From NCBI GenBank assembly GCA_013397115.1, contig VWZW01006824.1:124001-188000 (forward strand): a stretch of 64,000 nt of DNA, given 5' to 3'. This DNA is from Edolisoma coerulescens. Lineage: Eukaryota; Chordata; Aves; Passeriformes; Campephagidae. A program made the translations under genes and the position numbers. The notes under the pieces are model-generated. The model was not told the origin of the DNA. It made no database searches and worked only from the letters and a program-made list of their open reading frames with translations. This document shows positions 46,901-61,900 of the stretch, in pieces (the stretch's first letter is position 1; each line of letters opens with the position of its first letter).

Positions 46901-49900
46901 GCTTCACTGGACACAATACACCCCTGCAAAATCCTGATTCCATCCATTTGCCCTTTCAGGAAAAGGTGTGTGAGGCTGTTAACTGGAGCTGTTGTCTGAA
47001 GCCTGTTGTATTCAGGTGATGTTGAATTAATGGGTGAAGGAAAAATCAAAGATGAAGTTTATCCACAAGTTCCCTACTACTGTTATTCAGGCATAACCAT
47101 CTAGATTTATGCACAATCCTAAGATTGCTATAAAAATATTTCCCTTTGACAGGTCATAGTTAGAGATACAGTTACTGTCTACAAAACAACTCTGACTTCA
47201 CTGAACTATCTTTCAGAACCCAACCTTTAGCTGTAAAGGATTAGTAGCCAGAGAGTCTCTAAACTCCCTAAACAACCAATCTCCCCTAAATATGCTGTGG
47301 AATATTTAGTGTCCATGCTGTTAGTGTTTCCTACTGCTTCCAGCTGCCCTGAATCAGCACGGGTATGCTTAAATACAGACAAATAAAGAAAAAAAACCAC
47401 GGAGTATTAAAACCATTATAAATTTTTGTTGAACTTAACTGTTACTTTGAGGAAAATCTAAAATGGTAGTTGCAGGGTGTTGCTTTGAAGTTCCTTCTGA
47501 GTGTGAGCCTTGCCAAATATTGAAATTATGAAATTAAAATATTAAGTGTGTTTGACTTTTAGTATGCTAACATAGAAAATTTACCTTTTCTATCCAAAAT
47601 GAAAGATTTCCCGCATTTATTCTATATATTCTCTGTATTTTTCTATTCCCTTTTAGAAGAATGAAAACTTTCTGGCAGTGCCCTTGATGAGCCTTGGGAC
47701 CAGTCACCTCCTGCTAAAGCACATTAGGCTTCAGGTGCTTTTCATCGTGGTACAGTTTTTGCACAGACCTCCAGGAAAGAGAACTGCAGGAGTATGAATT
47801 CCTGCTTGGAGTGAAACTCCTGACCACTTAATGTTTTTTAGTTTGTAGAATCACAGAACATGTGATTGGATTCTGACGGCTTTTATAAGTACAGCTGCCT
47901 GGATTCATTGCCCATTTTAGTCCTGTAAATCCTCAATTCCTTATTGGGGGAGTTGTGTTACTGAGTTTGATGAGGGAAGTGATACAGCTGCTGATGCTTA
48001 GGGCTGCCAGGGTGTCTTGGTTTGAAAGACAGGTGTCTGCTAAGGAAGGCAGGAGCCTCCCTCGGAATGGAAAATGAAACTCCCTTTCCCTCCGAATTAT
48101 TATAATTTTGGAATTAAGGGGCTTTCAGGCACAGATATGAGAGATAGGAATAACAGTTCTTTACTTATATATATGTCTATATGTACAGCAAGGCAGCCAA
48201 CAGCCCCACCTCGGCAGTAACTCCAAGCGGACCCGGCGGTAACAGAGCACTGACGCCTCTCTCGCCTGCCGGGCGCCTTCCCCTCGGGTGCAGTTCCGCT
48301 CACGGCCGCCAGGGGCGCTGGCGGCTCCCGGCGCGCAGGGCGGCTGCGATGGTTCCCCCGCGNNNNNNNNNNNNNNNNNNNNNNNNNNNNNNNNNNNNNN
48401 NNNNNNNNNNNNNNNNNNNNNNNNNNNNNNNNNNNNNNNNNNNNNNNNNNNNNNNNNNNNNNNNNNNNNNNNNNNNNNNNNNNNNNNNNNNNNNNNNNNN
48501 NNNNNNNNNNNNNNNNNNNNNNNNNNNNNNNNNNNNNNNNNNNNNNNNNNNNNNNNNNNNNNNNNNNNNNNNNNNNNNNNNNNNNNNNNNNNATGTATGG
48601 GGAAAATTCTTTAAGAGACAAAGAAAACAAAAGGATAACTCCTAAAACCCAAATACAGGGGAAAACTGGGTGGAGTTCTCCTTCAGGCACGGTGAAAGTG
48701 TTGTGTTCCGTGTCGGCTTTGTGAGGTCTGGGGTTTTCCACGTTTTTTGTAGAACTTGTCATGCCATAGCAGATCATGCCTGGCGCATCCTCACTGTGAA
48801 ATGAGAGAGGTGTGGTGTAAGTGAGGCTTGACTTTGACCTGTTGGACTTTCAGAAATAGAGGATGTTAGCTGGGTAACACAAAAGTGCTGCTTTGAGAAC
48901 TTGGGCTTAATTTTATTTGCTTATCTGTGCTTGATAATGAAGCTTGTTAGCAAACCCCTGCCTCTGTAGAATGGATATAGTCGTATTAGAGATGCAGGGT
49001 GGTGTATGCAGAACTGAAAATTTGTGATTGAGTGCTTTGAATTGTAGCAGAACTGAAGATACAGAACAGAAATGGGTTCTAGTGGGTACAATGGTAAAAT
49101 AGATCCATTTGTTTAGTGATACGCAAATGGAGTTGGAAGTCAGATGGCAACAAGAGGAAAACTTGAGAAGAATAGTTAACTGAAGACGTTGTATGATCTT
49201 TTCTTATATGATTTTAACATTAATTTAAGCAAACTTGCTCTAGTGTTAAAGAGTAAGTGGGACTGCATGATCTTTTGATTGTACCTTTCAGTGTGATGGG
49301 TTAAAAATTTCAAAATATGTATGGGAGAGACATCCCAATATTTGTGAGATTTTCTTTCTGTAGTGTTTACCAGCTTAAGGGAAACAACTTGTTTTCTTTT
49401 TCTGCTTTGGGAAAACTTAATTGATCAAGAATGGTAAAAACTTGGAAGAGGGAAAATGAAATGTCTTTCTTGTCTTCCTTTGCTGCTAAGTCCAGTGGTT
49501 CATTCCAGACTAAATGTAGACTCTGAGTTCCAGCAAAATAGAACTTTATATACTCTCAGGTTCTTAAGAGAAGAAAAGTTTCTTTTGTCTCCTGTGGGGA
49601 CTTAAATTTTTATATATCTTATACCTTTACAACCTCAAGAGATGGTCCTGACTACTGTGTTTTAAAGTTTTGAAGCTTGTCAATTTTATGAATAAAAGGA
49701 AAATTCCTTTAGCTCTCAAACTTTTTTACTGAATTGGATGGGAGGCTGTTGTATTTCAGTTTAAAGTTTGACTAAAGCACAGAGATGAATCTACATATTT
49801 GGTTAGGAAATGATAAAGAGTAGCTATTATGATACATCAGGGTGGTATATGGAAATACTTGAAATATAATTTTTTGAACTATGTTTTGTCCTTATTTGGT

Positions 49901-52900
49901 TTTGGACCAAAAAAACTTAGGGAAGTTTGACTTGACTGAACTGCTGAGTCCAATTGGGCAAGGAGGTACTTTAGAATATTCTTGAGCTGATACAATGTGT
50001 AAACAAGCCCTACCAGGTTTTCTAGCAGGCAACCTTTTTTGCCCCAGAATGAGTCATTCTAATGTAAATTCAGTAGGAGGTGGTGCAATAAAATATATGG
50101 CCAAAAAAGCTTGTCAAAAATGGGAGACAGAAGGAGCCACTGGCATTGTGAGAAACTCTTATCAGTCGTTATCAGTGAACTCCAGTCGGTGCCCACTAGG
50201 AGTCCCTGAGCACCAGCAAAGACTCATTGTGAAGTTTGTTTAAGGAACGGGCAGTGCATCTTCTCTCTCTCTCTGCTAATATTTTGCCACTGGTGCAGAA
50301 CAAATTTTGTACCCAGGCTGCCCCCTCTTACCCTGGCTTAGAATGCAGCTATTTGAAATAAATTGTTTCTAGGTGGAAATGAGAAGCAGCATGCTAATGT
50401 TAGACCTACTGTCCTTATTCCTTTGGCCTCTAGGAAGTATCAAAATAATTTCTATACATTTTATTTAAAATTACAGCGGCAATCCCTTCAGTGTAGCTTG
50501 TTGCAATTTTATAAAATATAAAAGGCAGTCTGTGTTATGGCTGGTGAAGAGATTGGTGCTGAAGTCTCTTGTTCTGTGAGCCCATGAGTCTTCTCGTCCA
50601 AAAAAAAAGTCTTTTTGGTAGAAGCTCGGGTCTACCATATGATTAGGTCTGTGCATTTACAGAGAATCTGTTAGCAGTTGCACTGATGCAGAGACTGAGG
50701 CTCTCTTCATCCGAATTCTCTTGGCAACAGTGAGGGAAAAAAAGCGCCTTTATATTTCCCCTTTTAAAGATTATACATAGTGGAAGGTAGTTCCGCACAA
50801 GTAATTTCCAGAGGAGCAATTCTTGGCTTTTAAAGGGAAGAGCCTTTCTTTATGCCTGGAGGAGAATTCTGGGCTTGTGTCTGTGGGCGCAGTCCTGTGT
50901 GTCCTGCTGGGGCTGAGCCTCTCAGCATTCTTGGCTTTGGCAGCACAAATCATGTTCTCAGCTCAGAGGAAACCTTCACAGCACTGGCAGATATTTGAAG
51001 TGTGAGCCAGACTGCAGGAACTTGGCTGACTATTCAGAAACGTGAGATTCCAGCACCTGAGCAAGTCAGCTTTTCCGTGGGAGCAGTGGCATCTCTGGCT
51101 GCCAAGTCCCACCACCACGGGTCTGGCTTGGCTCTGTGCCTGACTGGACTTGCAGGTGAGCAGCGCAGGGGCTGCCGAGGCGCAGCATGCAGAGGAGATT
51201 CCTGTCCCTCCTCGGCTCTTCTTGTCTCCGTGGGGGACAGGATCTGCTCGTTCCCATCCTGCTGGCTGCAGCCACAGAGAGCTATCGCTTAGGTGCCTTC
51301 ACTTAGGTGCCTTTTGTTACCTCTGTGTAGATGAGCAAGAAATGTTTCTTGGGCTTTCAGCCTTCTCCTGACACAATAGCTAAAATTTGCATTGCTTGTC
51401 TCCGTTATCTCTTCTTCCAGTGTTCTCTACTTTTAGGAGTTAAAAAAACATATTCACACCTTCTTGAAATAAATAAACTGAAAGAAGTTGTCTTAAAGGG
51501 ATTAAATTTGGATCAGGTGAGGAATGCACAGATTCACTTTTGATACCAGTTAAGATGTTCCTGACTTTTGTCTTTGACTTTTGTTCTTGACAATTAAAGC
51601 TCTTGGGGCATCCCATTGCTTCTTGGATGGTACACTGTGGTGGCTATGGTGAGCTGTTATAGATAATGCTTGCATTTAATAAACAGAAATTTTGTGAAGG
51701 GACTTACCAATGTACATCTTCCTGGTGGTGTAGATCCTGTTCTGATAGCTTTTTAATTTTCATGTGGACCTCAAAACCTTCCCTATAATTTGTGGCCAGT
51801 AGGTAGATCCCAGAACAAACTGAAAAGCTATTTACAGTCACCACAACTTCACATTGGCAAGAGAAAGTATATGCTGGTTTCTGCAGCCTCTGTAGGGATT
51901 AGGTGATGCTTTCTCCTGGCTGTCCATTCTTTTCCAAGCTGGCATCTGACATTCATGTTAGGCGTAGTGCGTCTTCCTTTTTTTTTTTTCCCTGAGGCAG
52001 GTGAAGGAAGCATTTCATATGCTGGGAGGATTCCATGTCTGCTGTGGAAAGCTTGCGCTCCAAATCTATGTCACCACTTGAGTGTAGCAAGAGCAGAGGG
52101 ACGTGTCCCACCCAAACCCAGCCAAACCAGGCAGTCTTGTGTCCCCTCTGCCAGCCCGGGGTTAACTGTGTCCATCAGACAGTCCAGCAGTGCTGCTCCT
52201 TGAAGCTTTATGTACTGCTGACACAGTGTTTAACTGTAGCACCTCCATTTCCTGCTCCCGCCAGACACTGACCGTTCAGAAATACTTGTTTATTGAGGAC
52301 TGGCCCGGTGTTCCTCTTTCTTGGAAGCTATTTGCCAACCACCACCAGCAGTGGGGATTTGCAGAGGATCCTCAGTGCAGGAGTTGTAGATAGTCACCTG
52401 TAGTTGCCATTCTTTCTGTGTGTACTGTGTGGTTTTTTTCCTTGAAAACCTGATCAAAGCATTACTTTAGGGAAGCAGTTCAAGGAAGAGAGGTAACTGG
52501 GGAAGCCATAGTCTTTATCCCTTCTGCCTACGAAAACTTGTGCAGCGTGAGGGGCAGGGGGGCTGTACCAAGGTGCTGACAGACACTGACAGGAGTTTAT
52601 GTTGCTCTGACTGTTGGCTCCTGCATTTCATGTGTGACAACTTAAAGTTGATATCAAATTCCCAGGTATGTGGTATCACTAATGTTGTCAGGATGCTGCT
52701 GCCACATAAAGCTTAAAATATAAACCGTAATGTAAGTGGTTTTAGTTTGTATTTGTTCAGAAAGAGGCATAAGCAGGGATAAGTGAACGGTTGACTGCTT
52801 TTATGGGATGAACTAAAAGCAGTCACGCTGTTGAACAACAGTAGCTCAAATCCTGCATGGGGTGAACTAGAGCAGAGTGAGTTGTAAGTAGATGCACCAT

Positions 52901-55900
52901 TGCATGAATGTGCTTTGGCATAATTCAGTTATTTTGATCTGTTTCTAATTTGTCTTATTGCTTTCTTACAGGCAGGCAGAAGTCCTGAAGGCTGACATGA
53001 CAGGTAATTGCCTTTATTATACAGTTGATCTAGCTTAGTAATAATATTTGATTCCTGGTTTTGTTTTTCTTTTGTGTTCCTTTTGCTTATCATTCCTAAG
53101 AATTTTCTGGAAAGTGTGTGACCTTATGTTAAAGGCTTGTCCTCTGTATATAAATAAATAATTAGTATTTTAACAACTGTGCCCCTTTTGCCTGTACCTA
53201 TTTTTGAAGTTGTCTTTGGATGTTCTAAGCATTTGGAGATGAAGGTCATGTCTCTACTTCTCTCTGAGACTCCTGCCCAGACTAGCACAGGAACTGCTGT
53301 ACTTTGGATTAGCCAGGATTTGGGTGGTTTTAAGGAACCTGGGTGATCAAAATGCTGATCTGAGCACTACCATGTGTTGTGAAAGTGCAGCCCTAGATGC
53401 AGTAAAGTGCTATAAGCTGTGATTTAAGCTGTATATATTAATGGGAAATGGGAATGGTTTATATTAATGCAACAGCCCTGCAGTACTAGCTTCCCTCATG
53501 AACCTTTGCTCAGCTGTCCTTGCCACCTTGGTGTAGTGAAAGTAGCAGGCTGCTGTAGTCCCCATAGGAATATTAAAACCACCTGGATCCACCTAACCCA
53601 GCAGGAGTGGCTCCACCATCAGCATCAGGATTGTTTCCCTGGGATGAGGCCCATCCCTTGTGCTCCTGCAGCCCCAGCCCAGGTGATTGTAGAAGCCATG
53701 GGAAATTGGACTCTAACTCAGTAGCGGGGAGCAGTGTTTGCACTCACCTTCTGGGATGGAGAGCAGATGGCTACTGAAGAGTTAAAAAATGGAATGGCAA
53801 GCATGCAGCAGTACTTGCCCACGGTGTTCTCTAAATACCAACAGCATGTGTCCATGCACTGGCCTATTTAGCATCCCTCCATGGATTTATTGTCTCCTAA
53901 TTATTTTCAGGCTACATTGGAAAATTTTCTAAATTCATCCAGTGGCAAGAAATTCTGCAGTTTAATAACTTAGAGAGAACATCCTCCTATCTGTTTTTTT
54001 TTTAACTTGCCAGCTGCTAACTTTGTTCACATCTAGTTCTGGTGTTGTAGGAGACTCATTATTAATCAGTGAGCATTCAAACTTCAACCTGTCTGTAGTT
54101 CTTGTATTTCACTATTCTGAGGAAACCGATAAAAGCAGGTGTTTGGTGGTGTGAATCTTACACTGAGCTCTATTCTTTCATTTGGTAAATGAGTGAAAAA
54201 TCAGAGTAACTCCATAAATTTGTGTGTTACAAAAACCGTTGTGTCTTTGGGTTTTTTTCTTTCTTGTTCAGATTCAAAGCTGGGTCCAGCAGAAGTCTGG
54301 ACGTCCAGACAGGCTCTACAGGACTTATATCAAAAAATGCTAGTGACTGATTTGGAATATGCTTTAGATAAAAAAGTGGAGCAGGACCTGTAAGTACCTC
54401 ACTGAATTTGTATGTATGTATGTAATCTGGGCTGGGGAGTAGGAAACCTTGAGACTTCCAGAAAAGCAATTGTATCCTATGGAATGGTTGTCTTACTTCC
54501 TTTAAAATGAGAGCTGTGCTGTGGGTGAAGCATGAGAATACACTGCAGAACTGATGATGAGTATTCAGTAGGTTAGTGTTTTACCTCTGGCAATTCAGAA
54601 GCAGCCATGTCACACAGGAGTGGGTTTTGGAGAGCCAGATGGAGGGGGAGAAGCTAAGGAACACCAGTCTGCTCTGCTATCAGGGAAGGGCTGAAATCTG
54701 CATTTTCCAGAAAGGAGAAAATTTGCCTGATGTAATCACCTGGAGCTTTGAGCAAAGTCTAACAGGAGCTGAGTAGCTGCTGAAGAGCCACATTTTAAGC
54801 CCTGTGAGGTAGAGCTGGGCAGAGGGAGGAATAATCAGGGGAGAACTTCGTGGGTTGCTAATGACACCTTAGGAATCAGGGGAAGATCCAGCTGGGTTTT
54901 CTCCATGCCCCGAATCCATTCCCTGTTATTTAAGGTGCAGACATGGGTTGTAATAACTTTAGTTAACAGAAGCATATGGTTCTTTCAGCACTGAGGGAAG
55001 CCAAATGAGTAGGCTGGCTGAGTTGTCCTGTCCGTGCTTCCAGTTACTGAATGATTTTTAACCCTCATTTCTGTACCGCACATTTTGTTTTAGGGAGGGA
55101 CTTTATGCTGCCTAAAACAGAACAATTGCAAGCAAATACTAATGATGTTAGTGTTAGTCATATACATATATATACATATATACACGTATATGTTAGCTAT
55201 ATGTATCAGGATCTGTTTCCCTAGATATGAGAGGTGAGGAAAGGTGGTTATTCCATATTTAACATTTGTTCTCATCTGAATGTTGCCTGAATTTGAGTAT
55301 TCTTCATATCTGATGCTATGTAAGTAAACAGTTCTTTCCTGTTGCTTGTGCCATCTGCATAAGACATTTCCAAAGTAAAAAGGTAAACACTTCTTTTATT
55401 TTCAGTTGGAATCATGCCTTTAAAAATCAGATCACGACGCTCCAGGGTCAGGCGAAAAACAGAGCAAATCCGAATCGGAGTGAAGTTCAGGCAAACCTTT
55501 CTCTGTTTTTAGAGGCAGCTAGTGGCTTCTACACACAGGTGAGTTGCACAAAGTAGAGGATGGGTGGAGGATCAGTTTTAGGTGGGTAAAAATCTGTTCT
55601 TCGCCCTTAGCTTAGGAAACTGCTGCTGTATTGGATTGAGCAGTGCACCTTGCTAACCCTGGTGCTCTCAGCAGGAGATGTCTGCAGAGCTGGTGATGGG
55701 TTTTCTTTTGATCAATCTTGAGCTGAAACTTCTGTGCATCTGGTTGTTGTTTTGGTGCAATTTAAGTTCCTTTCTAATAGAATCTGCTTTAAAGCCTAAA
55801 CCCCACTGTTTTGGGTAAGGTCAAAGGTCCATTTCTTACTGTGTTCTGCTGTGAGTGCTCAGAGCAATCATAAAGCAGCAGGAAAGGGTAGCATGATACT

Positions 55901-58900
55901 TCTTTGTGCTGTCTCTTGCTTTATGGCTGTGCATCTGTTGCCTTCTTGAACTACTTCCTGTGTGAGTCCTCTAACTATTAGGAGGTCTAGCCTTCACTGG
56001 CTCTCCAGTCCCTCTTAAAGCCATTTAATCTGTCTCCTCAGTGACCCGTGTTGAGGAATTTTGTCTTTGAATTGTAATGCCTTACAGAAATGACACAAAA
56101 ACCCTCAAGCCCAGCAGATGAGTTAATGGATGGTTTCGTTGTATTCTTGGTTCTTTTTTTCTGCCATTTCTCTAAAAATTCCCATTTAGCTTCTCATTCC
56201 TATGTATGTGTTTGTGGGCCATTGCCTTTATTCCTTTTCGTTTGCTCTATAGTGAAGGATAAGCAAGGATAATCAGTTTGTTGTAGGATTAAGTTACTCA
56301 CGAACAGAAATATGTGCAGAAAAAGCAGATGCACGGGATGCGTGTGATGGCGTAATGCTTTGTTCTTTGCCCCTTCCTTGTGACTCCTCACACCAATGAT
56401 GAGCATTGAGGCATAAGTCTTTATTTTCGACAACAATTAGAACAATTAGTTCACTTCTGGGAACTTTTCTTCCTCTAAAGCAAAACTATATTGTTGCTGC
56501 TCTTGGGCTAAGAATCTTTAGCAAGGTTTTCAATTAATTGCCAAAGGAGTGTGATTCGTATTCATATACTTACTTCTTACTGACATATTTTTGCCCACAC
56601 TCTTTCCTCTGTTAGATTTCATTAGAGTTCAGCTTTAAATTATGGACAATAAGAGTCAATGTATGATAATGGCCTTAATAAAGATAACTTGCCTTTCCTT
56701 TTCTCCCCTCATTTGGTGTCTGCTTCAACAACATTGTGGTTGCTGAATCCGCTCTCAGTGTTCACAGGAAACTTTGTCATGACTAATTTACTGTGTCTTT
56801 AGCTTACAGCACTCAGCAGTAGTACTGAGCAGTATATTTGTACTGTATCAATTCCTAGTTGGTTTCCAGACATCTGCAGTGCCAACCCCAGGCTACCCAT
56901 GTGGCTATCCTTTTTTTCCCTTCAGCATTGTTTTTTTGGAAAGCTGCTTGTTGGAAGCAGTGAGTTTGACAGGCTGTCATGGTTGCCAAGGACTTTCTAC
57001 CATCTACGCTGTTTGTCTTGCAAAAGCTTTGTTCTTTCCTGCAGTAGATCAGGGAATTTTACTCTTTCTGAGTTTGACACTGATGTCAATCACGTTTTCA
57101 GTCTAAAGCCTTGGCTCAGCCAAGATACCTGTTCTCCAGCTGTGAGGCCTCCACAAGTGACATCTTTGAAAGAGAGCATGAATTTTCTTAATTTGGTGCC
57201 TTTGAAGATGTCAAGTTGCTCTCTTTTATCCAGATTTCATCTGTATAATCCAGAAATTTCAGATCTGTGAGATCCCTCTTGTTTGGGGATTTCTGTCTGC
57301 TTGTATAAAGACAGAGCCAAAGGGGAGGGAGATGTAACAGAAACCTTTTCTGCAGCAAGCAAAAGCATCATGTCGCATATTTAGCTGTCAGCCATGGGCT
57401 TTCTCTGTGCCTTTATGTGGAAGGGCAACCCTGTTGCAGGTCTGTTTTATTTGGAGACTGGGCATGTTTCCAGCTGGGAGAAAGTCTGTCACTTCTTACC
57501 TGCATTTTTAACCCTTTAACCCGGTCCAACAAACACTCTTCACTCTCTAGTTGCTGTTACTTTGCAGAGTATTTTCTGGAGTCTGTTTGGAAAAACTTCA
57601 AAAGCACTAATTAGAATGGCAGAGTTGATGTTTTCCTTCAATCAGCTTTTGAAATATTTGATCAAGTAGCTGATGCCTTGTTCCTTGAAAGAGTCTCACT
57701 GTTGGCTTAGCACAAGTATTTATTGACAGCTCAGCCACTGAACATTTGTATTGCCTCGCACTGCTTACAAACTTGGTTATGTTCCAGCTTCTTTCTAAAG
57801 TTTAAGTAGGGATGGTGCAGTATCTTATGTTGGAACAAGATGCTTTGGAGGGTGAGGGATGTTCCTTTCTATTATTTTCAGAGAACAGTGTCATTTCATC
57901 AAGGTATAAAACCCACTGTGTTCCTCTTGAGTGTCCTCCTGAAAAACACAAAACAAACAAAAAGATAAAGCAAAACCATAAAACCTAACAATATCTGTAG
58001 ACCTCCCCTAGTCAATCTCCACTAATAAATCCTTGGTAATTTAAATATCATGGGGATTGAATTGCTTACTGGTTTGGGATGCAGAGCTTTTTCTTACTGG
58101 GCAGATGAACACAGTGGACACAATGGAACTCAATGAATTCCATATGGAAAATGTATTTTAAAGTCTCACTTTCAGTAACTTGAGCTTGTTCACCTCAAAT
58201 ATGTTTGGCTCATCTGTGGGGAGCACACCGCCGCGTGGTGCTCTGTTAGTTTTGTGACTTGTTTTGATGCCTTTCCAATGCCTGTCTCAAGCTGCTACTG
58301 ACCCTGTTTTTGCAGCTATTACAGGAATTGTGCACAGTTTTTAACGTAGACCTGCCGTGCCGTGTGAAGTCTTCCCAGCTGGGGATCATTAGCAATAAAC
58401 AGACGCACACCAGCGCCATTGTGAAGCCGCAGTCCAGCTCCTGCTCCTACATCTGCCAGCACTGCCTTGTCCACCTGGGAGATATCGGTGAGTTTCAGAA
58501 GGAAAGGGCTGGGACATGGAGTTCTGTCTGTGTTCAGCTTCCAGAGAGGGATCTGCACATATCATGGCAACTGCTGGAGCAAGTGTGCTCCACTTCAGTA
58601 GCTAGTTACTGATTGTGCCTTTGGTGGTTGCTGCAGGGGGAATGATCTGGAAAGAAACACTGTTCAGACTTTTCTAGTGTGTGTTACACCTTAACACATG
58701 GAGACAGTTAATCACTGGCTTTCTAGTGATCTGCTAGAGTCTGTCTTGTAGCAGCCTTCTAATCATGTTGTAGCTGGTAGGCACAGGGAAATGCTGCAAC
58801 TGGTAACTATTACAAAAGCTTGTTGCAGCAGGCTAGCACACTTCTCCATTCCAGAACAGTAACATCCTATGTAGAAGGGCACCAGTTAGAAATCCAGCCT

Positions 58901-61900
58901 TTCCTAATTGGGGTTTCTTTTTTACATTAAGTTCAACGGGTTTATTTCTTTCTTGATCTGAGTAAAACTTTGTGTTGTAGAAAGTTCTCTTTTCACAGGA
59001 ATCTGCAGTTGCTTTTGGAACAACCTAAAAATAGATCTAGTTGGTGATTGTGCAAAGAGGGATGAAAAATATTTTTAGTTCTCTGTATGTGGTGTTCTTG
59101 TCACTGTTGTCCCTAAGACAGTCTTAGGTCTGAGACAAAACAGCCACCTCAGAATTGAGTGTGTCAAATCTTGGTGCTGTTTGGTGTAACTGTACATTCT
59201 TCTGATGCTTATTTCTGAAATACTAATGAAATGCTCTTCAGGTAAGTTGCATTTTGTGAAAGTAACTGCAGGGGAGTGGAATTTTGTGCCTCAACTTGGG
59301 GTTTTTTTCTGTTTTCTTAGCTCGCTATAGGAATCAGACCAGCCAGGCAGAGTCTTACTACAGACATGCAGCTCAGCTTGTCCCTTCTAATGGTGAGTCT
59401 GGGATACCTTTTCAGTTCATATTCCAAAGGAAGATTTGGGGTATTGTTTTCTTCTGAGGCAGTTGAAAACCTGGGCTTTTATATAAATATCCCTCCCCAA
59501 ATTCTCCAGCCAACCATACAACAAAGCCTGATCCGTCAGTAAATCATTTAGATAATGGTTATTTGCATGATCTGTGTTGCTTCCTTTTTGTGCAGATGTA
59601 GAAACAAGGAAGGTAATACACAGCTTTACTCCAAGGCTTCATTACTACTATACTCTGTTACATTCATACATTATAAAATACAATTAATGAAAACTTGCTT
59701 TACACCAGCATTGGTTTTTTTCTTTTCTTCTTTATGCCCATGTCAATTTATAAAGTTTAGTAGCTAAAATAATATTTTTCAAGTTGCTGATGTGAGTTAA
59801 TGAGTTCTTTAGTTCAGGGATCTAGCTTTTTAGCTATTGTCTTCCAGTGGCCCAAAATGTAGGGATGGTGAGAGAAGGATAAATCACTTTTGAGCTAGGC
59901 TGCTGAAACCAGTAATTCAGTTTTTTAACCAGTTGCATTCTAACTGCAAAATTCTCTGTACTTTAAACTCCCTAGGCAAAAAAATGTGAACTGTTGAAAG
60001 GGAAGTAAAATTGGGCTAGATTTTGTCCAGTAGATGAAGATAAATATCTTGGTGATGAAAGCTTGGTTCTAACAGTATTTTATTGTTTAGACAAAATACA
60101 AGCAAACAAAAACTCAAACCCCAGAAACAAACAAGCAAATAAAACCAAACAGAAACCCCCATACCCAATCCTTCCCCATCCAAAGTAAAAAAGAACACCA
60201 AACAAACAAAAAACTGAAACCAAAAAACAAACAAACAAAAAACCAAAAAAAAAAAGAAAATCCAAACAGATGCTGCACCACAAATTTAGAAGCTCAGAAG
60301 CTTTTTGGCTGAAGTGGTATAGATCTGAGGCTGGGCTGAAAGAGTCAGCAGATGGATCTGAGCCTTGTCTGTTGAAGAACTGAGAACTTTATGCTCCCTT
60401 TCCAAGTGACCACATGTACTCTGAAATCTAGCATGTTTCCCTCCAGGACAACGTGTTGGACAACTTGTCTTTTTCTCCCTTAGGTCAGCCTTATAATCAG
60501 TTGGCTATCCTAGCTTCCTCCAAAGGAGACCACTTGACCACAATTTTCTACTACTGCAGAAGCATTGCTGTGAAGTTTCCTTTCCCAGCTGCCTCCACTA
60601 ATCTACAAAAAGCACTTTCTAAAGCACTGGAAAGGTGAGACTAAGAGTAAATTATTGCCACTCAGATAGACTGGAAGAGACTTCTTCTAAAAGTACTTGC
60701 CTTGCCAGAAGTTATTCATATTTGGCAGTAGAAAGAGAAATCCCCCAACCCTTCTCTGGTCAGAGCATCCTCACATGTGTATGGAACAAAGAATAGTTTG
60801 TGAGGTCCTGAGTGTGATTAGTGAATGCAGGAAATAAGCATATTGTGCCAACACAAAAAGTAGCTTTGCATGGACATTCCTCCTTCATTTTGGAATAATT
60901 CTGTAATGTTATGTGCAGCTGTGTGTAATTCCAAAGACTGAATCAGGTATTTCTATTCTAAATGCAGTCGTGATGAGGTGAAGACTCGATGGAGCGTGTC
61001 TGACTTCATCAAGGCATTTATTAAATTTCATGGCCATGTGTACCTGAGTAAGAGCTTGGAGAAGCTGAGCCCTCTTCGAGAAAAGCTGGAAGAACAGTTC
61101 AAGGTTAGTTCTAACAACATATTAATTAGTATATTGCGGAGAATATTTTTAGCAGTTGAGTTCTGAAATTACAGTCTAGTAATAATTCTTTCACATGATA
61201 AAATACAGGAAGCTCAAGTAGCTGGTTAGGAAGGTTTGCATTGCAGCTAACACTGGATAGTTCTAGTAACTTCTGCCAAGATTAGGGATTTTTCCCATTT
61301 GACACATGGTCCATTGTTGGTGGAGACAGAGGAGAAATGAGTGACCACTCTTGATTCTCTGCTCTTTTCCTGGATGATTCTTGGATACCTGTGAAAAGCA
61401 CTTGATTCATCTGTGACAGCTTGGCTTGGTGGCCTGAGGAATTTTGAGAGTTTCATTTTTTGGATGGCTTTCATTCACTCCCAGTGGTTATTAAGGCTGC
61501 TTTTAATCTGCCTCGGAAAACTTGCCTTTTCTCTTCTCAGTTTGCCCTTAAAAAGTGTCCCATACAACCTTAAATTATGCAGACTAGAACTATGCAGAAC
61601 ATGTTTCGCATGGAAAATCCAGGAGTCCCATTGATTACATACCCAGCTCATTGTGTTGGACAATACAGCAAAGATCGAAACAAAATAATTTTGTAAGGTA
61701 TTTATGCAGAATAGTACCATTTCAGAGAGGACATTGTGTTAACTGGTAGATGCCTTTTGGAAACCGCTCTGCTTCAGCTTCCTAATTTGTGGAAAAGAAG
61801 CAGGGAGGATGGATATTTTCAGCAGAAGAGTGGATGCTTTTCAAAAATAGGAAAGGGGAATGTGGTCTGAGCAATATAAAAAATCACAGATGTTCTTTAC

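Larger units (their letters stand above)
31962..52971 (+). other. SMG7 intron 1 (about 21 kb)
   Basis: This intron runs from the GTGAGT donor after exon 1 to the TTACAG acceptor of exon 2. The only interpretable content is the end of the CpG island, an inverted CR1 at 35.6-36.1 kb, a weak CR1-like tail at 42.3 kb, an antisense ORF with a signal peptide at 42.9-43.3 kb, and an ERV-like element with a 230-N gap at 48.0-48.8 kb. The rest is AT-rich unique sequence with no recognisable feature. Confidence 0.85.

Noticed and set aside
48100..48777. 225-codon minus ORF over the 230-N gap
   Set aside because: More than a third of the frame is unknown sequence, so it is an artefact of the gap.
60016..60283. 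Hydrophobic, Phe/Leu/Cys-rich minus-strand ORFs resembling membrane proteins
   Set aside because: They are translations of the complement of an AAAC-rich low-complexity tract.
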